Below, piece after piece: positions 1-9,185 of a stretch of 64,000 nucleotides of DNA (position 1 is the first letter of the stretch; every line of letters begins with the position of its first letter). Source of the DNA: Pontiella desulfatans (GTDB lineage: Bacteria; Verrucomicrobiota; Kiritimatiellia; Kiritimatiellales; Pontiellaceae); the NCBI RefSeq assembly GCF_900890425.1, contig NZ_CAAHFG010000001.1, forward strand, positions 3,968,001 to 4,032,000. The letters run 5' to 3'. The position numbers and the translations under genes were made by a program. Below the pieces are notes generated by a model. The model was given only the letters and a program-made list of their open reading frames with translations, had not been told where the DNA came from and ran no database searches.

Positions 1-315
1 CCCGGCCAAGTGGAAGCCTTGCGCGAGGCGGGCTTTATTCTGGGAACAGCCTACCAGCTGGCGGACGATGTGCTGGACGCCTCCGGAAACGAAGCGGTTT
101 CCGGCAAGACCCTGGGCACCGACCACGATCGCGGAAAAACAACGGCCATCACCGCCACGGAACATGCGCCGGCCGACCCGGTCGACTATATCCATGCGCT
201 GCTGGATGCCTCTTCCGCCCAGCTCGCGGCCTGGCCGGAAATACAGGGAGCCTGGGATACGTTTTTAAACGTGACAATGAAACCCGTGCTTAGTAAACAT
301 CTTGCCGCTAGCTAA
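1..315 (+). CDS. Polyprenyl (farnesyl/geranylgeranyl-type) diphosphate synthase, C-terminal end, 5'-truncated by window edge
   Basis: The reading frame is open from base 1 and stops at 315, so only the last ~104 residues are present. The fragment carries the second aspartate-rich motif of trans-prenyltransferases (QLADDVLD, about residues 19-26 of the visible part), followed by the usual G-K-T-x-G-x-D-x-x-x-G-K-T pattern. In this family that motif binds the Mg2+-complexed isopentenyl diphosphate, and the enzyme builds isoprenoid chains in the cytoplasm. A GTG at 10 could be read as a start, but homology runs upstream of it, so the gene continues outside the window. Chain length cannot be judged because the first aspartate-rich motif is missing. 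The next gene, nqrA, is 277 bases away and probably a separate unit. Confidence 0.85.
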   Translation, partial: PGQVEALREAGFILGTAYQLADDVLDASGNEAVSGKTLGTDHDRGKTTAITATEHAPADPVDYIHALLDASSAQLAAWPEIQGAWDTFLNVTMKPVLSKHLAAS

Positions 316-592
316 GCGGTTCAAGGAATCGGTTTTAAGCGAAAAAAGCATACATGAGCTACTTTATAACAATTTCTGCTTTTAACGATGGAAATGAATC
401 GGTATAGAGATACCCATTAAGCAGTCCAAAGCTCTCCATGAACGATGCGTACTGCACAAACGAGTGATGAAATTGTACAAATTCGAGACCATTTGCTACA
501 AGACAAGCTAACTTGAAACGAATAGGATCACGGGCTTTTCAATGAACTGAAAAGAGTGGGTTTTGTACAAGAAATCGAGGAGTGAAAACAGA

Positions 593-1951
593 GTGGCTAA
601 CTTCAAAATAAAAAAAGGCTTCGACGTGAAGGTGATCGGCCGACCGAAAACCACCGTTGAGGAATATGCGAGCCAGCAGCTTTTCGCGGTCTACCCTTCC
701 GAGTTCGAAGGGCTGAAGCCCCGCCTTTTGGTTAAGGCAGGCGACACCGTGAAGCGCGGCGACGTGTTGTTCGAAAACAAGAAGAACGAGAAGATGGTCT
801 TCCGTTCCCCGTGCAGCGGCACCATCCGGGCCGTCAACCTGGGCGCGCGCCGCTTCCCGGTCGAGATCCTGATCGACCGCGATCTGCAAAGCACCGAGAA
901 CGTCACCTTCGAAACCTACACCCAGGATTCCGTTGGCCAGCTCTCCCGCGAACAGATGGCCGACCATCTGCTGAATGCCGGGCTCTGGCCGCTGATCAAG
1001 CAGCGCCCGTTCAGCAAGATCGCCGATCCGGACACGGCCCCGAAGGCCGTCTTCATCAACGCCGCCAATTCCGCCCCCTTCCAGGCGGACTTCAGCGTGG
1101 TGTTGAAAGGCGACGAAGACGCCTTCCAGACCGGCATCAACGCACTGGCCCGACTCACCGAAGGCAAGGTGCACCTGTGCAAATCGGCGGGTTCGGATAT
1201 TCCGGATTTCCAGCATGCGGAAAGCCACACCTTTGCCGGCAAGCATCCGTCGGGCAACACCAGCGTTCACATCAACCGCATCAGCCCCATCCTGCCGCAC
1301 GACACGGTTTATACCCTGGCGGCACAGGACGTGATTCTGATCGGCAAGCTGCTCACCACCGGCGAGCTTCCGAAAACCAAGGTGATCGCCCTTGCGGGCC
1401 CCGCGGTCAAGGAGGAGTTCCGCCAGTATTACAAGGTGCAGCTTGGCGCCAGCCTCCAGCCGTTGCTTGAAAAGACCCTCGAGGGCGAAGAAGTCCGCAT
1501 CATCAACGGAAACATTCTCTGGGGAGAAAAGGTCCAGGCCGACACCTGCGTGCCCTACTATGGCTCCGAACTGTTCGCCCTCGAGGAAGACCGCTCCCGC
1601 CACCTGATGGGCTGGACGATGCCCGGGCTGTTCCAATACAGCTCGCATCGCGTCAACCTGTCGTCGGTCATGGGCTTCGCCCACGAGTGGAAACTGGGCA
1701 CCAGCATGCATGGCAGCAAGCGCGCGATGGTCGTGACCGGGTGGATGGACAAACACCAACCGCTCAACATCATGACCGACTTTCTCATGCGCGCCTGCCT
1801 CGCCCACGATACCGACGAGATGGTCCAGCTCGGCATCCTGGAAACGGATCCTGAGGATTTTGCGCTGGCCTCGTTTGTCGATCCGCACAAGACCGATGTC
1901 TGCGGCATCATCAAGCGCGGGCTTGAGGAGATCGAGGAGGAAGGAATTTAA
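593..1951 (+). CDS. nqrA: Na+-translocating NADH:quinone reductase subunit A (NqrA)
   Basis: First gene of a complete nqrABCDEF operon. NqrA is the cytoplasmic-face subunit of the Na+-NQR complex, which passes electrons from NADH to quinone and pumps Na+. The 452-residue product starts MANFKIKKGFDVKVIGRPK and has the Rnf/Nqr-A N-terminal lipoyl-like region (around residues 55-85, with KAGDTVKRGDVLFENK), as expected for NqrA. The GTG at 593 is preferred because GAGGAG lies about 10 bases upstream (577-582); a longer frame back to a TTG at 563 lacks this. The stop TAA shares its last base with the nqrB start, implying translational coupling. No clear sigma-70 promoter was found in the 277-base upstream gap; a weak TTGTAC...TACAAG pair near 473-502 is only a possibility. 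Confidence 0.95.
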   Translation: MANFKIKKGFDVKVIGRPKTTVEEYASQQLFAVYPSEFEGLKPRLLVKAGDTVKRGDVLFENKKNEKMVFRSPCSGTIRAVNLGARRFPVEILIDRDLQSTENVTFETYTQDSVGQLSREQMADHLLNAGLWPLIKQRPFSKIADPDTAPKAVFINAANSAPFQADFSVVLKGDEDAFQTGINALARLTEGKVHLCKSAGSDIPDFQHAESHTFAGKHPSGNTSVHINRISPILPHDTVYTLAAQDVILIGKLLTTGELPKTKVIALAGPAVKEEFRQYYKVQLGASLQPLLEKTLEGEEVRIINGNILWGEKVQADTCVPYYGSELFALEEDRSRHLMGWTMPGLFQYSSHRVNLSSVMGFAHEWKLGTSMHGSKRAMVVTGWMDKHQPLNIMTDFLMRACLAHDTDEMVQLGILETDPEDFALASFVDPHKTDVCGIIKRGLEEIEEEGI

Positions 1952-3183
1952 TGAAAGCTTTATTCGACTTCATGGATAACAAAATTGGCCCCCTTTTTGA
2001 AAAGGGCGGCAAGTTCGAGCGGCTCTACCCGCTCTGGGAAGCCGGCGACACCTTTAACCGGACGCCCGGGGATGTTACGCCGAGCGCTCCACACGTTCGC
2101 GACTCGATCGACCAGAAGCGGTTGATGATCTTCGTGATCTATGCGCTGATCCCCTGCATCCTGTTCGGGATCTGGAACGCGGGCAACCAGTTCAACCTTG
2201 CCAACAAGGTTGAGGATGCCACGCTGATGACCGATCTGGTCCGCGGCGCGGCCATGGTGCTTCCGATCATCTTCGTTTCCTACCTCGTCGGCGGACTTTG
2301 GGAGGTGCTCTTCGCGATCACCCGCCGCCACGAGATCAACGAAGGCTTCCTGGTTACGGGCATGCTGTTCCCGCTGGTGCTTCCCCCCACCCTTCCGCTG
2401 TGGCAGGTGGCGATCGGCATCTCGTTCGGCATCGTGATCGGCAAGGAAATCTTCGGCGGGGTGGGATACAACATCCTGAACCCGGCGCTGACCGCGCGCG
2501 CGTTCCTCTTCTTCGCCTACCCGGCGCAGATTTCGGGCGACAAGGTTTGGGTCGGCACGGCCCACACCGCATTCGACAACAACATCTTCTTCGGAACGGT
2601 TGCCGAGAATGTCGATGGCGTAACGATGGCCACTCCGCTGGCCGTTGCGTCCGCGGCCGAAGCCGGCACCGATGCGGTCGCCGCGCTGAACGATGCGGGC
2701 TTCACCCTCTTCAACATGACGATGGGCAACATTTCGGGATGCATTGGCTCCACCTCGGCGGTCGCCATTGTCCTGGGCGCCCTCTTCCTGATTGCCACCG
2801 GGATCGCCTCCTGGCGCGTGATGGTCTCCGGCGTGGTGGGCTGCGTGGCGATGGGCTGGCTGTTCAATGTGCTTCCGCTGGAAAATTCGTTCGCGGCCCT
2901 TCCGTTTGTCTACCACCTGGTGATGGGCGGCTTCCTGTTCGGCATCGTCTTCATGGCCACCGACCCGGTTTCGGCCTCGGCCACGAACACCGGCAAGCTG
3001 ATCTACGGCTTCCTGATCGGCGCGCTGACCGTGCTGATCCGCGTGGCCAACCCGGCCTATCCCGAGGGCGCCATGCTCGCCATCCTGTTCATGAACGTGA
3101 TGGCACCGCTGATCGACCACTTTGTTGTGCAGTCGCACATTAAAAAGAGAACTGCTTATGCGAGGGCTTTGAACAATGCGTGA
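1951..3183 (+). CDS. nqrB: Na+-translocating NADH:quinone reductase subunit B (NqrB)
   Basis: Integral membrane subunit of Na+-NQR, 410 residues, with about ten hydrophobic segments and the RnfD/NqrB fold. It carries covalently bound FMN in characterised enzymes. The ApbE-type flavinylation motif D-G-V-T-M-A-T is at residues 222-228, so Thr228 is the expected FMN attachment site. NqrB of Vibrio also holds riboflavin and forms part of the Na+ path (family knowledge). The start overlaps the nqrA stop by one base and the end overlaps the nqrC start by 8 bases, so A, B and C are tightly coupled. No apbE flavin transferase gene is in the window, so it must lie elsewhere. Confidence 0.96.
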   Translation: MKALFDFMDNKIGPLFEKGGKFERLYPLWEAGDTFNRTPGDVTPSAPHVRDSIDQKRLMIFVIYALIPCILFGIWNAGNQFNLANKVEDATLMTDLVRGAAMVLPIIFVSYLVGGLWEVLFAITRRHEINEGFLVTGMLFPLVLPPTLPLWQVAIGISFGIVIGKEIFGGVGYNILNPALTARAFLFFAYPAQISGDKVWVGTAHTAFDNNIFFGTVAENVDGVTMATPLAVASAAEAGTDAVAALNDAGFTLFNMTMGNISGCIGSTSAVAIVLGALFLIATGIASWRVMVSGVVGCVAMGWLFNVLPLENSFAALPFVYHLVMGGFLFGIVFMATDPVSASATNTGKLIYGFLIGALTVLIRVANPAYPEGAMLAILFMNVMAPLIDHFVVQSHIKKRTAYARALNNA

Positions 3184-3802
3184 AGATACTAGAACCTTGG
3201 TTTTCGCAGCCGTGGTCTGCGTGACCTGCAGCCTGCTGCTCTCCGGCACCGCCGCCGGGCTCAAGAGCCGACAGCAGGCCAACGAGGCATTCGACGTGAA
3301 GCGGAACATCGTGAAAGCGTTCGGCATCGATATCGGTGCGATGGACCGCCCGACGATCGAGTCCACCTTCGAAAAACACGTGCAGGAGGAAAAGGCCGGC
3401 GAGCTGGCGCTGTTCACCTGGACGGACGACGGGGCCGACCAACCTTCCAAATATGCCTTCCCCATTTCGGGCAAAGGGCTTTGGAGCATGCTCTATGGCT
3501 ACCTCTCGCTGGAGGCCGACCTCGAAACCATCGCCGGCATCAGCTTCTACAAGCACGGGGAAACCCCCGGCCTGGGCGCGGAAATCGAGAAGGCATGGTT
3601 CCTCTCGCAGTTCGCGGGCAAGAAGCTCTACAAGGATGGTGCCGCCACGGAGTTCCTGGTGGTCAAGCCCGGCACGCCGCTCACCGACACGTCGGTCGAC
3701 GGCATCTCGGGGGCAACGCTAACGGGCAAGGGTGTGCAGGCGCTGATCCAGAAGGATGCCGCGGCCTACGCTGAATACTTCAAATCAATCAAGGGGAACT
3801 AA
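3176..3802 (+). CDS. nqrC: Na+-translocating NADH:quinone reductase subunit C (NqrC)
   Basis: Membrane-anchored FMN-binding subunit of Na+-NQR. One N-terminal hydrophobic helix (about residues 7-28) is followed by a soluble FMN-binding domain. The flavinylation motif D-G-I-S-G-A-T lies at residues 175-181, making Thr181 the predicted covalent FMN site. At 208 residues it is shorter than the ~255-residue proteobacterial proteins, but the FMN domain is complete, including the '[17 protein letters not shown]' region typical of RnfG/NqrC. The start lies inside the end of nqrB (8-base overlap) and nqrD follows after 2 bases. Confidence 0.95.
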   Translation: MREDTRTLVFAAVVCVTCSLLLSGTAAGLKSRQQANEAFDVKRNIVKAFGIDIGAMDRPTIESTFEKHVQEEKAGELALFTWTDDGADQPSKYAFPISGKGLWSMLYGYLSLEADLETIAGISFYKHGETPGLGAEIEKAWFLSQFAGKKLYKDGAATEFLVVKPGTPLTDTSVDGISGATLTGKGVQALIQKDAAAYAEYFKSIKGN

Positions 3803-3804
3803 TC

Positions 3805-4407
3805 ATGGCTTCTGCTGCAAAGAAACTATTGATGGATCCGTTTTCGGACAACAATCCGATCACCGTGCAGGTACTCGGCATCTGCTCAGCACTCGCGGTT
3901 ACGGTCAAGGTCGACACGGCGATCGTCATGACGCTCGCCCTCACATCGGTGGTCACGCTCTCGAACGTGGTGATCTCCATGTTGCGGAACGTGATTCCAA
4001 GCGGAATCCGCATGATCGTTGAAATGGCGGTCATCGCTTCGCTCGTGATTATCGCCGACCAGCTGCTGCGAGCCTTCCTGTTCGATATCAGCAAACAGCT
4101 TTCGGTATTCGTTGGCTTGATCATTACCAACTGTATCGTGATGGGACGCGCGGAAGCCTTCGCCCTGCAGAACCCGCCGAAGGAGTCGCTCCTCGACGGT
4201 CTCGGCAACGGCCTGGGCTACGGCATCATCCTGATCGCCGTGGCCTCGATCCGCGAAGTGCTCGGTTTCGGCTCCTGGCTGGGATTCAACCTGATGCCCG
4301 AAAACTTCATGGGCAACGGACTCGCGCTGCTCGCCCCGGGCGCCTTCATTATTCTCGGATTGCTGATCTGGGCCCAACGCACCGTTAGCAAGTACGTAGA
4401 GGAGTAG
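3805..4407 (+). CDS. nqrD: Na+-translocating NADH:quinone reductase subunit D (NqrD)
   Basis: Polytopic membrane subunit, 200 residues, with about six transmembrane helices, of the Rnf A/E-Nqr D/E family. The two half-helix cysteines that ligate an intramembrane [2Fe-2S] cluster together with NqrE are visible as G-I-C-S (Cys27) and T-N-C-I-V-M-G (Cys110). The ATG at 3805 is only two bases after the nqrC stop and has AAGGGGA just upstream (about 3791-3797), overlapping the end of nqrC. RnfE is the paralogous alternative, but the gene order A-B-C-D-E-F and the presence of NqrA and NqrF settle it as Nqr. Confidence 0.95.
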   Translation: MASAAKKLLMDPFSDNNPITVQVLGICSALAVTVKVDTAIVMTLALTSVVTLSNVVISMLRNVIPSGIRMIVEMAVIASLVIIADQLLRAFLFDISKQLSVFVGLIITNCIVMGRAEAFALQNPPKESLLDGLGNGLGYGIILIAVASIREVLGFGSWLGFNLMPENFMGNGLALLAPGAFIILGLLIWAQRTVSKYVEE

Positions 4408-4411
4408 AACC

Positions 4412-5023
4412 ATGGAACTGTTAAGTCTATCGATCAAAGCGATCTTCGTTGAAAACATTCTGCTGGCCTACTTCCTGGGCATGTGCTCCTTCCTCGCCTG
4501 TTCGAAGAAGGTCGACACGGCCATCGGCCTCGGATTCGCCGTGATCTTCGTTCTAACGATTACCCTGCCGGCCAACTGGGCCATCCACCACTTCCTGCTG
4601 CGCGAAGGCGCGCTGGTGTGGCTGAACCCCAAGTTTGCCGATCTGGACCTGAGCTTCCTGAACTTTATCTGCTTCATTGCAACGATCGCCTCCATGGTGC
4701 AGCTCGTTGAGATGATTCTCGATAAATTCTTCCCGGCACTCTACCACGCGCTCGGCATCTTCCTGCCGCTCATCACGGTGAACTGCGCCATCCTCGGCGG
4801 ATCGCTCTTCATGGTGGAACGCGAATACGGCGCCGCGGAATCGGCGGTTTTCGGCTTCGCCTCCGGCGTGGGCTGGCTGCTGGCCATCGCCGCCATGGCG
4901 GCCATCCGCAAGAAGCTGCGCTACTCGCACCTGCCGGACGGCCTCAAGGGGCTTGGCATCACGATGATCATGACCGGCCTCATGGCCATGGCCTTCATGT
5001 GCTTCTCGGGAATCAATCTGTAA
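4412..5023 (+). CDS. nqrE: Na+-translocating NADH:quinone reductase subunit E (NqrE)
   Basis: Polytopic membrane subunit, 203 residues, paralogous to NqrD and inserted in opposite orientation in the membrane in the known complex. Conserved cysteines G-M-C-S (Cys25) and V-N-C-A-I-L-G-G (Cys125) match the pair that completes the intramembrane [2Fe-2S] cluster with NqrD. The start follows nqrD by 4 bases with TAGAGGAG upstream. After its stop a 20-base perfect palindrome fills part of the 39-base gap to nqrF, an unusual insertion into an otherwise tightly packed operon. Confidence 0.95.
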   Translation: MELLSLSIKAIFVENILLAYFLGMCSFLACSKKVDTAIGLGFAVIFVLTITLPANWAIHHFLLREGALVWLNPKFADLDLSFLNFICFIATIASMVQLVEMILDKFFPALYHALGIFLPLITVNCAILGGSLFMVEREYGAAESAVFGFASGVGWLLAIAAMAAIRKKLRYSHLPDGLKGLGITMIMTGLMAMAFMCFSGINL

Positions 5024-5047
5024 GGGCGGGATGCATCCCGCCCCTAC
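5024..5047. repeat. 20-base perfect palindrome between nqrE and nqrF
   Basis: GGGCGGGATGCATCCCGCCC (5024-5043) is its own reverse complement and starts directly after the nqrE stop codon; it continues with CTAC. It has no T-run, so it is not a classical terminator. It resembles REP-type extragenic palindromes and shares the edge GCCCCTAC with the palindrome at 46447-46471. In mRNA it would fold as a strong hairpin between nqrE and nqrF and could affect message stability or the NqrF ratio; that is inference. Confidence 0.8.
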
Positions 5048-5062
5048 CAAGGGACTGAAAAA

Positions 5063-6295
5063 ATGGATAACGTAACTTATATTGTATCGAGCGTCGTTGT
5101 TTTCAGCTTCGTCATCATGTTACTGGTGATCATGCTGATGGTTGCGGCCAAGAAGCTGGTTCCGCAGGGACTCGCCAAGCTGAGCATCAACGAAGGCAGT
5201 CGCGAACTGGAGGTCAAGCCGGGATCGTCCCTGCTGTCCGCCCTCTCCAACGAAAAGATTTTCCTGCCCTCCGCCTGCGGCGGCGGCGGAACCTGCGCCA
5301 TGTGCAAATGCAAGGTGCTCGAAGGGGGCGGTGAGCTTTTGCCGACCGAAGCCGGACAGGTCACCAAGGCCGAAGCCAAGGAAGGCGTCCGCCTGGCCTG
5401 TCAGCTGAAGGTCAAGGAAGACATGGTGCTGGATATCGAGCCGGAAATCCTCGACATCAAAAAATACGAATGCACCGTACGATCCAACGACAACGTGGCC
5501 ACCTTCATCAAGGAACTCGTGGTTGAGCTACCCAAGGGCGAAAAGCTCGACTTCCGTGCCGGCGGCTACATCCAGATCGATGTCCCGGCCTACAAGGGGC
5601 TTTCCTACAAGGACTTCGACATCGCACAGGAGTACCGCGGCGACTGGGACAAATTCGACCAATGGCAATATGTGGCCAACAACGACGAGTCGTGCTTCCG
5701 CGCCTATTCCATGGCGAACTTCCCGCTGGAAGACGACATCATCATGCTGAACATCCGCATTGCTTCCCCGCCGCCGGGCACCAGCTATCCGCCGGGCGTC
5801 TGTTCGAGCTATGTGTTCAACCTGAAGCCGGGCGACAAGATTACGATCTCCGGCCCCTACGGTGAATTTTTCGCCCAGGAAACCGAACGCGAAATGTGCT
5901 TCATCGGCGGCGGCGCCGGCATGGCCCCGATGCGCTCGCACATTTACGACCAGCTCAAGCGCATCGGCACCAAGCGCAAGATTACCTTCTGGTATGGCGG
6001 GCGCTCCGTAACCGAACTGTTCTACATGGATGAATTCAAGGAACTCGAAAAGCAGTTCCCCAACTTCACCCTGCACGTCGCCCTCAGCGATCCGCTGCCC
6101 GAGGACAACTGGGACGGCCCGACCGGATTCATCCACAACGTCGTGCTCAACGAATACCTCGACAAGCACGAAGACCCGACCGAGATTGAATATTATCTCT
6201 GCGGGCCGCCCATCATGCTCAAATGCGTGAAGGACATGGTGCACGAACTGGGCGTCGAGCCCGAGATGGTGCTGGCCGACGACTTCGGAATTTAG
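5063..6295 (+). CDS. nqrF: Na+-translocating NADH:quinone reductase subunit F (NqrF), NADH-oxidising subunit
   Basis: Electron-input subunit of Na+-NQR, 410 residues. An N-terminal membrane helix (about 5-28) is followed by a ferredoxin-type [2Fe-2S] domain with cysteines 72, 78, 81 and 113 (pattern C-x5-C-x2-C...C). Then comes an FAD-binding domain with the R-A-Y-S-M-A-N motif near residue 212 and an NADH-binding domain with G-G-G-A-G-M-A-P and Y-Y-L-C-G-P-P. The protein ends D-D-F-G-I, a typical NqrF tail. It is the last gene of the operon and is followed 25 bases later by a strong terminator. Confidence 0.97.
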   Translation: MDNVTYIVSSVVVFSFVIMLLVIMLMVAAKKLVPQGLAKLSINEGSRELEVKPGSSLLSALSNEKIFLPSACGGGGTCAMCKCKVLEGGGELLPTEAGQVTKAEAKEGVRLACQLKVKEDMVLDIEPEILDIKKYECTVRSNDNVATFIKELVVELPKGEKLDFRAGGYIQIDVPAYKGLSYKDFDIAQEYRGDWDKFDQWQYVANNDESCFRAYSMANFPLEDDIIMLNIRIASPPPGTSYPPGVCSSYVFNLKPGDKITISGPYGEFFAQETEREMCFIGGGAGMAPMRSHIYDQLKRIGTKRKITFWYGGRSVTELFYMDEFKELEKQFPNFTLHVALSDPLPEDNWDGPTGFIHNVVLNEYLDKHEDPTEIEYYLCGPPIMLKCVKDMVHELGVEPEMVLADDFGI

Positions 6296-6320
6296 CCAAC
6301 CCCAAACCGAAATTCACCTG

Positions 6321-6345
6321 CCCGGCATCCGCCGGGCTTTTTTTT
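6321..6345 (+). terminator. Rho-independent terminator after nqrF
   Basis: CCCGGC-ATCC-GCCGGG (6321-6336) forms a 6-bp GC stem with a 4-base loop, followed by C and eight Ts. It ends the nqr operon and lies between the convergent genes nqrF and rmuC. Confidence 0.9.
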
Positions 6346-6361
6346 ATGCAGCAGACCTTGG

Positions 6362-7522
6362 CTAATCTTCGGGCTCTTCCCCAATCGCCAACGCCTGGAG
6401 ATCCTCCTCGCCTTCGAGTTCCACCTTTTCAATCTTAGAAAAACGGTTTGAGATCTTGCGGGCCGAAACATTGACCTTGTCGACATCATCGTGGGCCATG
6501 CGGATGCGGTTGGCCAAGGAATCCATGCGACCCTGGAACCGTTCGAAATCCTTCGAGAGCGCCACGAGGTGCTCCTGGATAATGTGCACCTGCTTGCGTG
6601 TCGCCGCATCCTTGAGCACGGCGCGGGAGGTGGTGAGCACGGCCATCATCGTGGTCGGCGATGCCAGCCAAACGCGAGCCCGCTGCGCCTCCTCGACCAG
6701 TTCCGGATAGTGGCCGTGGATTTCGGCAAAGACGGCCTCCGCCGGAATAAACATCATGGCGCCATCGGAGGTTACCCCCGGGATGATGTATTTGCCGGCG
6801 ATGTCCCGGATGTGTTTCTTGATATCCTGGCGGAACTGCTGCTCGGCCGATTTACGGTCGGCATCGCCCAGTTCGAAATCGACCATGCGCTGGTAGCTTT
6901 CGAGTGGAAACTTGGAGTCGATGCAGATGGTGCCGGTGGGTTCGGGAAGGAAAAGCACACAGTCCGCACGCACGCCGTTTTCGAACGTATGCTGCAGCGA
7001 ATAGCTGTTTTCCGGCATGATGTTGGAGATGAGCGCATTCAGCTGCACCTCGCCAAAGGCCCCGCGCGAGCGCTTGTCGGAAAGTACTTCCTGCAGCGAA
7101 ACCACGTTGCCGGAAAGCTCCGCAATCTTTTCCTGCGCCTTGTCGATCAAGGCCAACCGCTTGAGCACATCGCTGAAGACGGAGGTGGTTCTTTCGAAAC
7201 CCTTATCGAGACGCTCCTCAACCTTGCCGCTGATTTCGCCCAGGCGGCGTTCGTTGGTCTCGATCAGCTCCTTGACGCGCTCGCCCAACTGGCGGTTGTT
7301 GCGCTCCAACGATTCGTCCACCTTCCTGCGCACACCCTCGACATCCTCGCGAAGCTCCTTTTCCAAGGTTTGGAAAAAGTTTTCCAGGCGCAGGAAGCGT
7401 TCTTCGCCCTGCCGGGAGGATTCGTCCATCCGGGTGTTTATTCGGGTGGCCCCGGTCAGCTGGAGCAATAAAACAACCCCCAAAACCACCAGAACCGCAA
7501 CAAGTAACAGCGTCGTCAGCAT
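6362..7522 (-). CDS. rmuC: DNA recombination protein RmuC homologue
   Basis: 386 residues. An N-terminal transmembrane helix (LTTLLLVAVLVVLGVVLLL) leads into a long coiled-coil region (about 25-130) and then the RmuC nuclease-like core, recognisable from G-A-F-G-E-V-Q-L-N and C-I-D-S-K-F-P-L-E-S-Y. RmuC proteins limit recombination at inverted repeats in E. coli; the biochemical activity is not firmly established. The ATG at 7522 is chosen because GGAGG sits 5 bases upstream; an in-frame TTG four codons earlier overlaps that site. Convergent with nqrF. Confidence 0.9.
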   Translation of the reverse strand: MLTTLLLVAVLVVLGVVLLLQLTGATRINTRMDESSRQGEERFLRLENFFQTLEKELREDVEGVRRKVDESLERNNRQLGERVKELIETNERRLGEISGKVEERLDKGFERTTSVFSDVLKRLALIDKAQEKIAELSGNVVSLQEVLSDKRSRGAFGEVQLNALISNIMPENSYSLQHTFENGVRADCVLFLPEPTGTICIDSKFPLESYQRMVDFELGDADRKSAEQQFRQDIKKHIRDIAGKYIIPGVTSDGAMMFIPAEAVFAEIHGHYPELVEEAQRARVWLASPTTMMAVLTTSRAVLKDAATRKQVHIIQEHLVALSKDFERFQGRMDSLANRIRMAHDDVDKVNVSARKISNRFSKIEKVELEGEEDLQALAIGEEPED

Positions 7523-7652
7523 GCAATCCTCCAAAGAATCCCTACTATGCCTATTCCGCTGGTCCTTGGAAAGCTTTTGGCTGGATTGGTCGACTGCCAG
7601 GTGCTAGCTTGCATATCGGTCAAGGGAGATGACCGGGAAGTCATAGGGAGTG

Positions 7653-8027
7653 ATGCAGATTTCTTTGAGCGACAGTATGATTAGCGAGTTCCTGAGTGGA
7701 CTCTTTGCCGTATTTTCCCTAGTGGCGGTCGGCGGAATTCTTTCGCTCGTTCTCCAACGGATGGCCAGAAGCTTCCCCTTCACGCGCCTTTCGCTGATTC
7801 TGGGCCTCGCCCCGCTCAGCTTCTTCAAGTTCCTTGAACCCGGCGGAAGCTCGACCCTGTTCCTTTATTCAATGATCGTCATTCTGCTTGGGATTACCAT
7901 CGATGGCATCAGCCACCTGCTCGACCCCCGAGAGTCACCAAGGGCCAAGGCCGCACCCAAGAAGGCGGAAGCCGGGAAGGAAGCGGAGCCCGCACCCGGC
8001 ATGATCGTTTGGGAAAAGACGGAATAA
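7653..8027 (+). CDS. Small hydrophobic membrane protein of unknown function
   Basis: About 124 residues, no family recognised. It has hydrophobic segments at roughly residues 8-32, 45-56 and 66-86, then a charged Ala/Lys/Glu/Pro-rich tail (PRAKAAPKKAEAGKEAEPAP) that is presumably cytoplasmic. AGGGAG lies directly before the GTG-ATG pair at 7650-7655, giving tight spacing; an internal ATG at 7677 is an alternative start. It runs divergent from rmuC and convergent with hydE, so nothing in the context gives it a role. Coding is supported by the membrane-protein composition and the lack of a better frame. Confidence 0.6.
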   Translation: MQISLSDSMISEFLSGLFAVFSLVAVGGILSLVLQRMARSFPFTRLSLILGLAPLSFFKFLEPGGSSTLFLYSMIVILLGITIDGISHLLDPRESPRAKAAPKKAEAGKEAEPAPGMIVWEKTE

Positions 8028-8036
8028 AGGGCGCAA

Positions 8037-9143
8037 CTACGCCCCCTTTACCCGCTTATGGAAATGCGGCGAATCGCCGCGTTCGTTGAAGCCAACCTCC
8101 TCGCCAATCCCCGAGATCCGGCCACTCAGGCAACCCCGGCACATGGACGAGTTTTCATCGGTGCACGGCTTGTTGTCGTAAAGCTGGTATTTCGGGCGGA
8201 ATTCGGTTTCGGTCACATTGGGCATAATGACGTTGGCGCCGCATTTGAGGCCTTGCTCACGGCCCGTGTATTCCAACGCCTGCAGCGCCGTCGCTGCTGC
8301 AATATTGATATCCTTCAGCACGATGCGGGTTACGGCAATCATCTTTAGGCCCAGCGTGAGGGCATCCTTTTTCTGCTCGTCGGTATAGGGCGGAACCTCC
8401 TCGCCCATCGGCGTGTCGGAATGCGGGATGTAGGGCCCCATTCCGACCATGTCGATATCGATCTCCTTCAGGAAAAGAATGTCGTTCGCCAGATCGCGCA
8501 TCGTCTGCCCAGGCAATCCCATCATGACGCCCGTTCCAACCTGGTAGCCCGTGCGGCGCAATGCGGCCAGGCATTCCTTGCGGGTTTCCATCGAATGGTC
8601 TTCCGGATGAATCCGGGCATAGAGTTCCGGATTGGTGGTTTCGATGCGCAGCAGGTAGCGGCTTGCTCCGGCCTTGCGCCAGCGGCGGTAAACCTCTTCC
8701 GTCTGTTCCCCTAGCGAAAGCGTAATGCCGAGTTCGCGGTTGGATGCTTCATGGATCCGCTTCACGACCCGCTCGATCATTTCGATGTAGGCGGTATCCT
8801 GGCGCTCGCCGGACTGGATAACGCAGGAGCCATATTCCGCTTCGTAGGCCCACAAGGCTTCCTTGAAGATTTCCTCCTCGTCCATCAGGAAGCGCTCAAC
8901 GTTCTTGTTGCTTTTGCGGATGCCGCAATAGTAGCAATCCTTCATGCACAGGTTGCTGCACTCGATCAGCCCGCGGAAATAGGCGATCTTCCCGACATAC
9001 TGCTCCTTGATGTAGTAGGCCGCATCGTATAGCGCCTGCAGCTCGTCCGGGTCGGAGATTGTCAGCAGCGCCTCGATTTCCTCCACGCAAAGATTTTCTT
9101 TCCGCTTCGCCTTCTCCAATATATTCAAAACCATTTTACTCAC
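8037..9143 (-). CDS. hydE: [FeFe]-hydrogenase H-cluster radical SAM maturase HydE
   Basis: 368-residue radical SAM enzyme. The C-x3-C-x2-C signature is CMKDCYYC (Cys66, Cys70, Cys73), preceded by the HydE-typical region F-R-G-L-I-E-C-S-N-L. HydE acts after HydG on the Fe(CO)2CN unit during assembly of the H-cluster diiron subsite in the cytoplasm (family knowledge). BioB/PylB-like radical SAM proteins are the nearest alternatives, but HydG and HydF directly upstream settle the assignment. The start is a GTG at 9143 with GGAGG 5 bases upstream; the ATG at 9134 would be too far from it. Last gene of the minus-strand operon; an imperfect GC hairpin (about 8028-8051) overlaps its end. Confidence 0.95.
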   Translation of the reverse strand: MSKMVLNILEKAKRKENLCVEEIEALLTISDPDELQALYDAAYYIKEQYVGKIAYFRGLIECSNLCMKDCYYCGIRKSNKNVERFLMDEEEIFKEALWAYEAEYGSCVIQSGERQDTAYIEMIERVVKRIHEASNRELGITLSLGEQTEEVYRRWRKAGASRYLLRIETTNPELYARIHPEDHSMETRKECLAALRRTGYQVGTGVMMGLPGQTMRDLANDILFLKEIDIDMVGMGPYIPHSDTPMGEEVPPYTDEQKKDALTLGLKMIAVTRIVLKDINIAAATALQALEYTGREQGLKCGANVIMPNVTETEFRPKYQLYDNKPCTDENSSMCRGCLSGRISGIGEEVGFNERGDSPHFHKRVKGA

Positions 9144-9185
9144 CTTTTCCTCCGATGTTCAGGACCTAATGTTCGAAGTTTCCGT

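Noticed and set aside
539-1888. 449-codon minus-strand frame opposite nqrA
   Set aside because: Antisense to an unambiguous nqrA; composition of a shadow frame.
1960-3489. 509-codon minus-strand frame opposite nqrB and nqrC
   Set aside because: Antisense to two well-recognised genes and strongly biased to His, Arg, Asp and Glu, the mirror of membrane-protein codons.
8028-8051. Imperfect GC hairpin at the hydE end as a bidirectional terminator
   Set aside because: Stem has a bulge, the T-run is only three bases, and it overlaps the hydE coding end; too weak to call.
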